Below the pieces are notes generated by a model. It was given only the letters and a program-made list of their open reading frames with translations. It ran no database searches and was not told the DNA's origin. A DNA stretch of 64,000 bases, taken from Symbiodinium natans. Taxonomy: Eukaryota; Sar; Dinophyceae; Suessiales; Symbiodiniaceae. Made by a program: the position numbers and the translations under genes. Where the stretch lies: the NCBI GenBank assembly GCA_905221605.1, contig CAJNDS010000635.1:681528-745527 (forward strand), read 5' to 3'. Of the stretch, positions 1 through 18,399 are shown piece by piece (the first letter of the stretch is position 1; each line of letters begins with the position of its first letter).

Positions 1-1164
1 ACCAAAAGAAGCTGTGAACGTTTCCGATGTTGCGAACCCCTCCCAACTATCTCCAAGTGGAGTCCACGCTTTTAGGGTTGCTTCGGTTTAAGCCATTGAG
101 GCTTTACGTTCTTGCGGACACCTATCTCGGCACGGAGAACCCAAGGCCGTAGTGGTGAGCCTCACGAGGTGCCCCGATGGTATCGAACCGAACCTCCAGG
201 TCCGCAGCTTCTGGCATTTCAGCAACGTGCAGCACCCTGAGCCCTCGACCCAAAGCCTCAAAGCCTTAACCAAAAAACTCTGCAAAACTCTGCTGTTCTT
301 ACCACTCAACCTCAAAGCTCTTCACTCGGTTCAGGGTTCAGGGTTCAGGGTTCAGGGCCGACTCCCTGCCCGATATCCCCTGTCGTGACTAGATCGCTTC
401 TCGCCAGGTCACGGTGCAGTTCCAGATCGCATAGATGCGGTCTGTCAGTCCACTGTGCCTTTGAAGGGAACAAGGAGAAGGGATTGCTTGGTTTGGCCAC
501 CCCAAAATACACATGTGGCCATACGGCGTCCATGTTTTGGGGGCTGGGGTAAGCAAAAGAAGCATACTCGCCCTGCAGCATGTGGCCTTGCCCTAAGGCC
601 TAAGAAGGTGATAGAAGCCTCATGCCCTAAACCCCACAGGCTTGCGCCCAAAACCTAAACTCCCAAACCCTGAAAATCCGTTCCTGAATCCGCCATGCAC
701 TCTACACCTCGAAACTTCAACAACGTGAGCTTCAAAGACCCTATAAGCCCCACAAACTCAGCTCGTTTGGGCCAGATCGGCGGCCAGCGAGTCTCGACCC
801 TTTCCTTGCGAAAGCAATGGCCGAGAATATTTCAGGGGCTTGTCAAGGCTGAGAATCTGTACAAACGGCTTAGCGCGATTCAACCTTGCAAGGCCCGAGC
901 CGCGCCGGAAGGTCTTCCTTTGGCTTTAGGTTTGTGCAAGGTTTGGTACCAGTACTGGCGCGCCAGATGATCGACCGATGCGCTCGGGCCCGCCAAAGTT
1001 CAGTGCACAGCTTCGATCAATGAAGCTGCGCATATCAGGCGTCGCAGCCTGCCCTTGCATCAACGTAAGGAAACGCGTCTCATGTGAGAAGTGTGTCCGG
1101 CAATAAAGGTTGATTAGAGACCAGCTTAGGAATGCAAGGCAGAACAGCTGTGAAAGCCCGAGAC
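1..1164. other. No gene recognised at left edge
   Basis: Only short unsupported reading frames are present. The stretch holds scattered CCCTAAA-like words and a short GGGTTCA run near 330-355. It lies just beyond the 3' ubiquitin fragment of the retroelement locus, so part of it may be 3' flank of that locus. Confidence 0.4.
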
Positions 1165-1224
1165 TCAGCGCAAGCGCAGCACCAGGTGAAGCGTCGACTC
1201 CTTCTGGATGTTGTAGTCTGACAG
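1165..1224 (-). pseudogene. Ubiquitin C-terminal fragment ending LRLR-stop
   Basis: Read on the minus strand this encodes ubiquitin residues 56-74 (LSDYNIQ...LVLRLR) followed directly by TGA at 1167-1165, without the final Gly-Gly. It lies about 85 nt past the retroelement stop codon. The array on the other side of the element stops after ubiquitin residue 35. The element therefore sits between the two parts of one ubiquitin unit, with residues 36-55 (60 nt) missing. The last unit of the nested polyubiquitin gene also ends LRLR-stop. Confidence 0.8.
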
Positions 1225-1309
1225 ACAGACTATCTTTGAAAGACGACAGCCCTAGCCACCGAGATGAACTGAGCAAGCCGCCTTCACGCCCGAAGTGATA
1301 GCGCCACCA

Positions 1310-7960
<6,651 letters not shown>

Positions 7961-8040
7961 TCACTTGAGCAAGACAGTCATGGAGCTTTGGCAGCGACTC
8001 AGGGTGCTTCAATGCACCTCCAAGTATCCGAAGCCCTAAA

Positions 8041-9667
8041 CCCCTCCGCAAGTTCTTAGAGTTTGGGATATAGGGTTATTAAGAAATAGCCCTGACCCTA
8101 AACCCTAAATAACCCTAAAGAGGTTGGGTAAGAGGGTAAAGGGGGTGTCGCGTCGTGCATTCCAGGTACAGGTGGCTCGGAGCTGTCGTTTTGTACTGCC
8201 CGCTGCGCAGCTGCCGCCTCGGAAAGCAAGAGGGTTTAGGCTCACAGGGGGCTTACAGGATTTGTGGGGGTTGTAGGGTTTTGGCACACATATGCAATGA
8301 ATTTGGCAGCGCCTAACCGGAGCTCGAAGGAACCCCCAAACTCTGAAGCCCTAAATCAGAGCCAGGGCCCTAACGCGTAGTCGTAGAAGCAGAAGAGCGA
8401 GTAGGGGTTCACCTTAGGAGGGTTGGAGGGGCCGGGGCGGGGGTGAGGGAGGGGGGTGGGGGGCGGGCTGAGGGTTTAGGACTTCGTGTTTAAGGCTTAA
8501 GGGTCTATGTTCCACACTCCTTATACCCCCAAAACCCTTTATAAAATTCCCACACTTGTAGACCCCCTAAACCCCTAAAACCTCAACCCTAAACTCTAAC
8601 CTACCCCCAAAACCCAAACCCTAAACCCTAAACCCATCATTTTCAAAACCCCCACGTTTAATTCGCCCCGGCCACCCCGTCGCTGCAAAGAGCCCCGAGG
8701 CTCGGCAGCAGCCGCCAGGGCAACAGGTTCACCACGAGCCAAACCTGGTTTTGGGGTTTAGGGTTTGGGGTTGGTTTAGGGTTTAGGGTCTAGGGTCCAG
8801 TAGGGTTTAAGGCTTAGGGTTTAGGATTTCGGGTTTAGGGTTTAGGGTCTAGGGTCTAGGGTCTAGGGTCTAAGGTCTAGCTTTAAGGGTTAGGAGTTCG
8901 GGCTTAGGGCTTAGGGCTTAGGGTTTAGGGGTTTGAGGGGCGTGGGGGGTTTCTGGGGTTTGAGGGTTCTTTGGTAACCGAGGGCTCCACCGGGCGGAGG
9001 GGCTTGCTAAGTTTAGTTTACACCCTGCCCTAGATCCTGAACGATAAAACCCTTTGCGGTTTAGGTCTTGGAGCTCAACATCTTAAAGCCAAAACCCTAA
9101 ACCTTTTGAGGTTTAGGGTTTCGGGTGGCCACTTAACATCCGGATCACAGGTGGACTGGCTGCCTTAGAGTTTATAGGCTCAATACGGGTACACTTGCAA
9201 CCACAAAGCAGGGATCCATAAACCCTAAACCCCGAAAGGCCTTAAAGCGTTCCTAATCCTGGAGGCTCCTGGCAACGCTCTTGTCCAAACCCTAAATCCT
9301 AAACCCTGTTAACCCAAAACCCTAAACCCTACAAACTCTGAACTCTGTAAACCCTAAACCCTCCAAACCCCAAAACCCCTCAAAACCCCAAAACCCCTAC
9401 AAACCCTATAAGCGTTACATGAACCCTTTAAGGCCTATCAGCCCTATAAACCCTCTAGACCCTCTAAACCCTCTAAACCCTTTAAAACCTTTCAACCTCA
9501 TGAGCCCTCCAAAGCCACATTAAGCCATAAACCCTAAACCCCATTTACCCTAAACCCTAAATCCTAACCCCAAACCCCCTCAAACCAAACCCTGCAAACT
9601 CTGCAAACTCTGTAAACCCTGTAACCCCTAAACCCTAAACCCTAAACCCTACACCCCCCTCTCGTCC
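8041..9667. repeat. Degenerate telomere-like repeat tract with possible patatin 3' exons
   Basis: Most of this stretch is degenerate TTTAGGG/CCCTAAA heptamers in both orientations. Two minus-strand islands look coding but unproven: about 8670-8690, after an AG acceptor, reading DGVAG (a possible patatin catalytic Asp-Gly), and about 8222-8125, reading AAAAQRAVQ then DSSEPPVPG. They could be the 3' exons of the phospholipase gene upstream, but their frames were not joined. Confidence 0.35.
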
Positions 9668-12600
9668 CACGTTGAGCCGAGGGGGGCGTTGGAGGACGCC
9701 AGCACGGCATCCTGGAGCTCCTCCCGGCTGCCGAAGCTGGTCACGGCGTCGGGCACCATGGCCGGTAGCACGCCTTACAGGGTGTTTACAGGGCTTGGGG
9801 CTTGGGGCGCTTAAGGCTTAGGGCTTAAGGCTTAGGGTTTAGGGGTTAGGGGTTAGGGGTTTAGGGTCTAAAGGGTTCAGGGCTTGGGGCTTGCAGGGTT
9901 TAGGGCCTAGAGGGTTGAGGGCTTAGGGTGAGGTGGGGGTGTTTCCAGCGTTTGAGGGTTTAGGGCCAGCTAAGTGGGAAAAAAAAACAGCCTTGCACTA
10001 AGCCGGGCGAGCGGCCCGCGGCCAATCTTCGGACACCTTGGTAGCCCAGCAGCCGTACTATAAATGAGGGTACCCTCTAGGGGGGGGCTGGTTGCTGTAT
10101 AAGGGAGAACCTGGAACCCAAACCCTAGACCCTAAACCCTAGAAAAAGGGAACATGGAGAACCCAACAAAAATTGGGGGAGAAAATAAATGAGGGCACCA
10201 CTGGGCGACCAAGACGCCCACTTTCAAGCGCGAGTTGGCGGCTTCGATGCCCGGGCCTTGGGGTCTTGGGAAGGCCGACTGGGGCTTGGGGAGCTCCCTA
10301 ACCCCTAAACCCTAAACCCTAAACCCTAAACCCTAAACCCTAAACCCTGAACCCTGAACCCTAGCCCTAAACCCTAAACCCTCGAAAAACCCAGAAGCCC
10401 TAAATGTACCCACAGAAGCCCCACAGTTCCCCCAAAATTCCCTAAACTTCCCGAACGCAGGGGAGTGCCAGCCGCAGTGTTCAAGATTTAGGAACTTGGG
10501 AGTTTAAGGCAGAGGGCTTAGGGGTTAGGGTTTAGAGTTTAGGGTTTGGGGTTTGGGGTTTGGGGTTTGGGGGGTTTAGAGGGTTGGAGGTAAGTTTTAA
10601 GGGCTTGAAGCTTAGGATCTGCAGACTAGGACTGTGAGTAGTTGAAAGCTTCATTGGCCAGCGGGCTCTGAAGTTTTGGGCTTTGGGGTTCAAAGTCTAG
10701 GGTTTGGGGGGTTTGGTTAAGGGATTCAAGCTTCGGACTTTGGGGCTTGGAGTTTAGGGGGCTTTGGGGTTTTGAGGTTTAGGGTTTGTTTCTCACTCCA
10801 CCAACTTTCAATTTTTCTCTCCAAGTTTATACGCAGAAAAGCCCTGCGCAGAGAGACCAAGATCCCAAACTAAGGAGTATACCTTTAACTATCTGCGGGG
10901 TCCTAGGTGTGAACTTTCCAGTCCTTTCTCGAAGCCGAGAGCCAAAAGAAAGAAAACCCTACTCGGTAGGGCCTTGAAACCCTCGAAAAAGCTTCCTACC
11001 TAGGATTCTCCCAAACCCACAAGCCAACTTCATGTGAATGCATACAAGTTGTCAGGGGCCTAGCTGACTTGCTTAAGCTCCAAACCCCTATGAAACCCTA
11101 AACTCTATCTTGAAATCCTCCCAAATCCCAAGAAAATCCCAAACCCTCAAACCCTCGAACCCTCGAACCCTCAACCCTCGAACCCTCAAACCCTCAACCC
11201 TCAACCCTCAACCCCCAACCCCCCAACCCCCAACCCTCAAACCCTCGAACCTCGAACCCTCGAACCCTCGAACCCTCGAACCCTCGAACCCTCGAACCCT
11301 CCGCACCTTGCGGAAGCGCGCGACTGGAGGCACCTTCCAGCAGCCCTCCCAAGCCTCTTTCGGCACTCTTTGGGGATTAGGGTTTAGGGTTGTTTAGGGT
11401 TGTTTAGGGTTTAGGGTTTGGGGTTTGGGGTTTAGGGTTTAGGGTTTAGGGTTTAGGGTTTAGGGTTTAGGGTTTAGGGTTTCGGGCTAGGGTTTAGGGT
11501 TAGGGGTGTGGGGTCTGGGGGGTTGGGGTTCAGGGCTTGGGGTTTCGTAAGGAGAAACCCGGTCAGCTTCTTTGGTAACAGAGACCATATGGAGGGCGAC
11601 CGCAGCCCCAAAAAACTATCAGAACAAGGGTGTGGGGGGTTATGTTTTCGGCCCTAAACAACGCCCAACAAGCTAAGTTCTTCTTAGCCTCCCAACCCTG
11701 AACCCTAAAGACCCTACGAACTACTTAAACCCTATAAAGCCTATGAAGAAGCCCTACAAACTCAAAAACTAGAGAGGGATGGCCCGAAAGCATCGATTTG
11801 CCGTGCGTTGACTCCATGCAGTTGACTCTTTGCAGCCGAAGTGTATGCACTTGGACAAATGTATGCACTTACATGGTTGCATAGTCACTTGTACACTGCA
11901 CTTGTCTGATTTGCGATGGTTTTGGAACCAGCGAATTCGGGGACCATGGTATACTTGCGATGCTTTTTGAACCAGCGAATTCGGGGACCATGGTTTTCGC
12001 GATGGTTTTTGGAACCAGCGAATTCGGGGACCATGGTTTTTGCGATGGTTTTGGAAACAGCGATTTCGGGGACCATGGTATTTGCGATGCTTTTGGAAAC
12101 AGCGAATTCGGGGACCATGGTATTTGCGATGGATTTGGAACCAGCGAATTCGGGGACCAGGGTATTTGCGATGGTTTTGGAACCACGATATTTGCGAGGT
12201 TTTCGAGGCCCCGGAATTCGAGTCCCACGACATTTGCAAGGGTTTCGAGGAATTCGAGTCCCAATATTTGCGAGGTTTTCGAGGCCCCGGAATTCGAGTC
12301 CCACGACATTTGCAAGGGTTTCGAGGAATTCGAGCCCCGCGATATTTGCGATGGTTTATTTGCGATGGTTTCGACATGCAAGCTCCGGGTGTCCGCGGCG
12401 GGAATGCTATTTGCGAGGTTTTCAAGTACGTCCGGAATTCCGCTTCCCCCAGATGTCCGTTACCATGCTATTTGCAGTGTTTTCAAGCGCCCAGATGTCC
12501 GTTACCATGCTATTTGCGGTGTTTTCAAGCGCCCAGATGTCCGTTACCATGCTATTTGCAGTGTTTTCAAGCGCCCAGATGTCCGTTACCATGCAATTTG

Positions 12601-15600
12601 CGGTGTTTTCATGCGCCCAGATGTCCGTTACCATGCTATTTGCGGCGTGTTCAAGCGCCTAGATGTCCGTTACCATGCTATTTGCGGTGTTTTCAAGCGC
12701 CCAGATGTCCGTTACCATGCTATTTGCGGTGTTTTCAGGCGGCCAGATGTCCGTTACCATGCTATTTGCGGTGTTTTCAGACGCCCAGGGCGTCCGCGGC
12801 GTACTATACGTCTGTGCTACAAAAAGTCGACTTTCCAGCCACGGAAGCTCCGCGTGTCCGCGGCGTACTACGTTTGTACTACAAAATGTCAACTATCCAG
12901 CCACGGGGAAGCTCCGGGGGCGTCCGTGGCGTACTACATTTGTACTACAAAAGTCGACTTTCCAGACACGGGGAAGCTCCGGGCGTCCCCGGCGTACTCC
13001 ATTTGTACTACAAAAGTCGACTTTCCAGCCACGGAAGCTCCGCGTGTCCGCGGCGTACTACGTTTGTACTACAAAAATCGACTTTCCAGCCACGGAAGCT
13101 CCGGGTGTCCGCGGCGTACTACGTTTGTACTACAAAAAGTCGACTTTGCAGCCACGGAAGTCCCCGGCGTACTATGTCTGTACTACAAGAGTCGAAAAAC
13201 AAAAAACGCAAAAACACGACGGTTTTGGCACCGCGACCACGCGAAAACCCGCAGAGGGGTTACGTTTGTATGTCAGGAAACGCAAAAACACGACGGTTTT
13301 GGCACCGCGCCAACGCCGACACCCGCAGAGGGGTTACGTTTGTATGTCAAAAAACGCAAAAACACGATGGTTTTGGCACCGCGCCAACGCGGAAACCCGC
13401 AGAGGGTTGACGCGCGCACGAAAAAAATGCAAAAAACGATGGTTTTAGCACCGCGACCCGGCGTTTAGCCGCAGAGGGTTGTCCGCGCACCGACAAAAAC
13501 GCAAAAAAACGACGGTTTTAGCACCGCGACCACGCCGAAACCCGCAGAGGGTTGTCCGCGCACCGACAAAAACGCAAAAAAACGATGGTTTTAGCGCCGC
13601 GACCACGCCGAAACCCGCAGAGGGTTGTCCGCGGACACAAAAAAACAACGGTTTTAGCGCCGCGACCACGCCGAAACCCGCAGAGGGTTGTCCGCGGACA
13701 CAAAGAAACATAAAAAAACGACGGTTTTAGCACCGCGACCACGCCGAAACCCGCAGAGGGTTGCAATCCCGATTGGCGATGTCAACCCAGCCCGCCGCCT
13801 TAGAAAGAGTAATTTTAATTTAGAAATCTAGGACTGGGTACGAAGGTCTAGTAAATTCTACGTAAATCTTGAAGTTTGTATTCACTTGTATACTAAACTC
13901 TATGCAATTCACTCTATGCACTTCACTCTATGCACTTAACTCTATGCACTTCACTCTATGCACTTCACTCTATGCACTTCACTCTATGCACTTCACTCTA
14001 TGCACTTCACTCTATGCGCTTCACTCTGTGCACTTCACTCTGTGCACTTGCCTCTATGCACTTCACTCTATGCACTTTGCTCTATGCGCTTCACTCTATG
14101 CACTTCGCTCTATGCACTTCACTCTATGCACTTCGCTCTATGCACTTCACTCTATGCACTTCACTCTATGCACTTCACTCTATGCACTTCACTCTATGCA
14201 CTTCACTCTATGCACTTCACTCTATGCACTTCAGTCTATGTTGTTGTGTCAGGGGGCTCCGCACGGAAGAACCCTTCGCGATGCTTTCGGGAAAAACCTG
14301 TAGACCCCATGAGGCCCCCATAAAACCCCAGAACCCTGAACCGCAGACTCATTGACGTCCAGGAGGCGGCCCACGAAAGAGAGTGGCCACCTCCAGCTTT
14401 GGTTGGGTTTTGGGGGGCGGTTGTTGAAGGGTTTGGGGGTTTAGGATTAGGGTTTGGGGTTGAAGGCTTGGGGTTTAGGGTTTTGGGGTTTAGAGTTTAG
14501 AGTTTGGGGTTCAAGGTTCGGGTTTGGGGAAGTTGGGGTTTAAAGTTTGGGGTTTAGGGTTCAGGGTTTCTTTGGGCCTCGCGCTTGGGGGTGCGCTCCC
14601 AATCCGTGACATTTGACTATCTGAGGGCGCCTGCCCCTAAACCCTAAACCCCAAACCCTGAACCCCAAACCCTGAACCCCAAACCCTAACCGCTGGCCTT
14701 AGGTCCGTGGAGCTCTCCACGAACTGGAAGAGCTCCTGCGAGGTCTGTACGGAACCAAGCCAGGCCCTAAACCCTCCGCAACCTGGGAAAAAAGCAGCTC
14801 AGGGCTTAGGGGTTTCAAGTTTAGGGTTTAGGGTTTAGGGCTGAGGGTAACGGGCTTTTCCGCAACCGAGCTCACCCTGAATCGAAGGGAATAAGCGTGC
14901 TACTGGGCATCCTAGAGAGGCACTTGGGAACTAAGGTGCAGCGCTTGGGCTTGTTTGTGGCCGAGCCCCCCTTATAAGTCGCTGATCAGCAGTCTGAAGC
15001 CGTCGATGGTTAAAACACCTGCTCCGAGGAAGAATCAATCTAAGTCAGGTTGCCCGGGAATCCTTAACGCGAGATTCAGAAGCCCGAAACACCTGAGATC
15101 CCGAGCAACAAAGGCAAACCCTAAACCAAAACCTGAATCCTCACCCCAAATTATTCCTAACTATCCGGGGACTTGCGATTCTTGCGATTGAAGTCCTGCG
15201 CCCTTCGCCGCACGGCCGCGGACGCAGCTTTGCCTGCTCGCACCATGTTTTCCGGTTTCTTGGGGGAGAGCTTTGGGTTTAGGGGCAGGGCTTGGGTTCT
15301 TGTAGGGTTGAGGGTTTTGGGGTGCAAGGTTATTCTGGGTTTCGGGACTGCAGCAGACTCAACCCCAAACCTTCAACCCCAAACACCCTACAACGACCTT
15401 CCAATATTTGAATGCTAACTTACCGGCTGGGGCTGCGGGACCTCTAAACGCGGTATGGGTATTTGGGCGCCACTTGTCAGGGACTGTATCCTAAGTAACT
15501 TAATACGGTACAAGTAGGGGCTAGACAAGGTGGCCCTTTTAACCGTCGAGCCTGCCCCAGAGGGGTCTGCCGTCGCGGCCGCCGCGGACGCATGCCTAGG

Positions 15601-18167
15601 AAAGATCAGTCAGTTGCATTTTGACTTTCTTGAGTATGCAGGGTCTAGGCCGTCGGGAATCCCCTACCCCCGACAAAACACCCACCCCCAAAATTGCACC
15701 TGTTGTAACGTGGTGCGTATGCTCAATGACTTCCGCAAGCTGAGCATGACAGCTTCTTGCATGTCAGTGCCAATCGCCATTGGGGGGCGGCGAAGTGAAA
15801 TGGCTCCCCAATATCCCATGAACCTGCAAAACCTTGGGGCCGTTTTGGTCCGATGAAGCCTCTGATGGTTTGGGTGGGCTGCCCCTTCTTCGAGTGGTTA
15901 CTGGTTGCCCCTCGGCGGCTAACCCTAAACCCTAAACCCCTCAAGATGTTGATATCTTCGGTGGCTCAGGACTGCTCGTGAAGTCTAAGCCCCAATCCTC
16001 CAAAAAGCAAGCTCTGCTAGACACAAAAAGAGTCCCAAACTCCCCCAGAACCCTAAACAGTGTAGATTAGGGTTTAGTGCTGAGGGCTTCGGGGTTAGAA
16101 TCTAAGCTTTTGACCAGTGTACCGGCCTTGCCCCCATGAGTACGAGGGCTGGCTTCTCAAACCCAAACCTCAAGCCTGCAACACGCCCCAAAGCCCCATC
16201 AAGCCTCAACTTCTTCTACTACTTCCTTAAGACCCCCGAAAAAAATGAAAACACATACTTCCTTACCAAGGGTAATATAAGGATTCTTATTGTCTATTCG
16301 TTTAGGGCTCTTAAGCAAATAGTAGTCTTGCTCAAGAGCCGAGGTGCTCTTCGAAGTGCAGCAGCACCGCCGCACTGATGGCGCCACTGCTGACACCGGC
16401 CTCGGCGCGGCTGAGTTGGGGGGATGCTTGGGGGTTTGGGGCTTAGAGGGTTAGGGTTTAGGGCTTAGGGCTTAGGGCTTAGGGCTTAGGGCTTAGGGCT
16501 TAGGGCTGAGGGCTTAGGGTTAGGGTTTAGGGTTCAGGGCTTAGGGCTTAGGGCTTGGGGCTTAGGGCTTGGGGTTTAGGTTTAGGGCTTAGGGCATAGG
16601 GCCTAGGGCTTAGGGCTTAAGGCTTAGGGCTTAGGGCTTAGGGCTTAGGGTTTGGGGTTTAGGGCTTAGGGCTTAGGGCTTAGGGTTTAGGTTTAGGGTT
16701 CAGGGTTCAGGGTTTAGGGTTTAGGGTTCAGGGTTTAGGGTTTGGGGTTTGGGGTTTAGGGTTTAGGGTTTAGGGTTTAGGGTTTAGGGTTTAGGGTTTA
16801 AGGAGGGCCCCTTAAACCCGAAACCCTGAACCCTAAACGGGAATTGTGTTTGTATAGGAGTTAAGGTGAAAGGGCCTCAAGTTGAAGCAAGCTCTCACAA
16901 GGAGGGCCCATGAGGTGCACTCCGGTGGGTGCGACGTCCCCGGGTGCCAAAATGTCGTGCCGAGTCCAGGATGCCATCGGCCCAGGCCTCTTGTACTGCA
17001 ATCACATCGGCACCATCTTCATTCCAAAGCTGAGCTTTGCTGATCCCAGCCATATTCTGTGACCGAAGGGTCAAGTTGCTGATCTTTCTGGCAAGGCCAT
17101 AGCCTTTTGCAGCTCGACAGATGTCCGGGCAGTTCAGCTTCCCCAGCACGAATGCCAAGCTAACTGTGTTGGCAGGTTGTGCAGCCAAAATGGCACAGAA
17201 GAGAACGAAAGTCTGGAACCCTAACCAAAACCCTAAGCCCCTAAACCCCTAAACCCTACAGCAAACACCTATTCTCCTAGGCAACCCAAAGACTGCCCAT
17301 TTGCAGGCTACCAGGCAAGGCCCCGGGTTCGATAGCCCACTTGCGGCTCAGAATTAGGATTCAGGGATCAGGGTATTTCAGCTGAAGGCTTAGGGGTTCG
17401 AGGGTTCCTTTATTTTGGGGATTTTAGGGAGTTTAGTGGTTTAGTGGCCATGCTGGAGAGGGTCCCGAGTTTCCAATCGATTTGAGGCCAAGTTTTTCAT
17501 CCTCGGTGCTTGGGGCCAGGACCACGTGCAACATACTAAGGCTTGTTTTGAAAACCCTAACCCTAAACTTCTAAACCCTAAACACCCCAAGATTCAAGGT
17601 CCCGGACCTGGGACTTGGAATCTAGGTTGTGACAGGCTGCTAACTTCAGGTCTGACGTGTCGAAGTGCTCGCAGAGGTACTGGATCATTCCTCTTGGCAC
17701 GGTTTAGGACGGTTTAGGGTTCAGGGTTTGGGGTTTGGGGGTGTAGAGGTGAAGGGTTTACAGTTTTAGGGGCTCAGTGGCTTACGGGAACTCTACAGGT
17801 CCCCAGAACGGTGAAAGCCAAAACCCTACACCGCAGAGGATGTGCCTTGCGTCGAACGCAAAAGAGTACGTTGAAATGATAGACCCCCTGACCCCCTAAA
17901 CCACTAAACCCTCAACCTCCAAAGCACCGAGAAAAATGAAAGTCACTCTGAGCTTACACCCAAAGTGGCTCAGGGTTAAGCCTGCAACCCTGAACCCCCC
18001 GAAACCCCTGAAACCCCCTCAGCTCACCAACCTAAACCTCCCAGACCCCTTACATCCTAAGCCCCCTAACCCCCCAAACCCCCTAAACCACCTAAACCCC
18101 GAGGCGGTCCGATCTGCCAGAAGGCGTAGGAGCACGTCCCAGGCAGCACAAGGGTCAGGTGCGCCTC
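9668..18167 (-). CDS. Patatin-like phospholipase, at least ten micro-exons
   Basis: Patatin-family enzymes are Ser-Asp dyad acyl hydrolases of membrane lipids. Exons with agreeing phases: 18167-18110 (LTLVLPGTCSYAFWQIG), 17690-17641 (MIQYLCEHFDTSDLKL), 16400-16348 (AGVSSGAISAAVLLHFE, nucleophile GxSxG = GVSSG), 15595-15552, 15233-15202, 14735-14698 (ELFQFVESSTDL), 14390-14345 (WPLSFVGRLLDVNES), 11345-11307, 10278-10218 (EAANSRLKVG) and 9773 to about 9668 (VLPAMVPDAVTSF, REELQDAVLASSNAP). The glycine loop is PGTCS rather than GGGxxG. The catalytic Asp exon may lie near 8.68 kb. Donors are mostly GC, with GA after exon 1 and GT after the 11345 exon. The 5' end is not found. Exons around the GxSxG motif are the surest; those at 15.2, 11.3 and 15.6 kb are weaker. 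Confidence 0.65.
10297..10382. repeat. CCCTAAA interstitial telomere-like tract
   Basis: Consecutive CCCTAAA heptamers with a few CCCTGAA variants lie between the patatin exons at 10.25 and 11.3 kb, in an intron of that gene model. Confidence 0.8.
11150..11300. repeat. CCCTCGAA / CCCTCAA variant repeat block
   Basis: About twenty copies of 7-8 nt variants of the telomere-like unit (CCCTCGAA, CCCTCAA, CCCCCAA) end just before the exon at 11345-11307. It is an example of local homogenisation of a variant. Confidence 0.75.
11383..11492. repeat. TTTAGGG tract
   Basis: About fifteen TTTAGGG heptamers with TTTGGGG variants lie in the patatin intron, opposite in orientation to the CCCTAAA tract at 10.3 kb. 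Confidence 0.85.
11915..12345. repeat. Tandem repeat, 42-45 nt unit
   Basis: Six or more copies of a unit built on GCGAATTCGGGGACCATGG and TTTGCGATGGTTTTGG are followed by two copies of a related unit of about 70 nt (TTCGAGGCCCCGGAATTCG). Long frames on both strands are repeat read-through, not genes. It is the first of five adjacent satellites inside one patatin intron (14344-11346). Confidence 0.85.
12444..12792. repeat. 42-nt tandem repeat
   Basis: Eight near-identical 42-nt units carry CAGATGTCCGTTACCATGC and TATTTGCGGTGTTTTCA. Because 42 is a multiple of three, open frames persist on both strands. It shares TATTTGCG with the preceding satellite, suggesting common descent. Confidence 0.9.
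12793..13190. repeat. About 61-nt tandem repeat
   Basis: Six to seven units of about 61 nt contain GACTTTCCAGCCACGGAAGC and GTACTACAAAA. It follows the 42-nt satellite without a gap. Confidence 0.85.
13191..13768. repeat. About 65-72-nt tandem repeat
   Basis: Eight or nine diverging units contain ACGGTTTTGGCACCGCG or ACGGTTTTAGCACCGCG and AACCCGCAGAGGG. The later units lose the GTTTGTATGTC segment and gain GTTGTCCGCG. Confidence 0.85.
13895..14242. repeat. 14-nt minisatellite ACTCTATGCACTTC
   Basis: About 25 copies of a 14-nt unit. All three plus-strand frames stay open because 14 is not a multiple of three and the unit has no stop, which gives the artificial LCTSLYALHSMHFT proteins. Confidence 0.95.
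14400..14697. repeat. Degenerate telomere-like intron sequence
   Basis: This holds mixed TTTAGGG, TTTGGGG and CCCTAAA/CCCCAAA words between the patatin exons at 14390-14345 and 14735-14698. I see no further gene. Confidence 0.6.
16441..16812. repeat. GCTTAGG variant block grading into TTTAGGG
   Basis: About fifty heptamers. The first 240 nt are mostly GCTTAGG with a few TTTAGGG, and the last 120 nt are mostly TTTAGGG. It lies between the patatin exons at 17.64 and 16.40 kb. Confidence 0.9.
16895..17188 (-). pseudogene. Endonuclease fragment of a non-LTR retroelement
   Basis: A 97-codon frame contains LTLRSQNMAGI and GADVIAVQEAW. This spacing resembles the first two motifs of the apurinic-like endonuclease of non-LTR elements (Asn, then Glu after a hydrophobic strand). 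It starts without ATG and ends before the His/Asp motifs, so it is a remnant. It sits in a patatin intron on the same strand. Confidence 0.5.
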
Positions 18168-18399
18168 CTGCGCAAGGCCGGGGACCCCTTTTAAGGCAGC
18201 CCTGAAGGCCCCGAAAAGCTGAACCCTGTCTTCTCGTGGTCTTGCACTCAGCATCCCTGACACCACATCCCTTCCTGTTTTTATCAAATACAAGACGTGC
18301 TTTTTGAAATCCCAGCTCAGCGACTTCCTGCGACCGCGACTTGGTCTCTGCAAATGGGTTCGTGTTCCCCGCTTACGGCAACACTTGCCGCAAGAGGAC

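Noticed and set aside
11769-13468. Long frames on both strands, up to 502 codons
   Set aside because: They are read-through of stop-free satellites; residue period equ
als repeat period and no domain is present.
11915-14242. CRISPR-like arrays
   Set aside because: The units are contiguous without unique spacers, and the context is eukaryotic.
17300-17345. tRNA-like T-arm (GGGTTCGATAGCCC)
   Set aside because: No matching acceptor, D or anticodon stems could be drawn.
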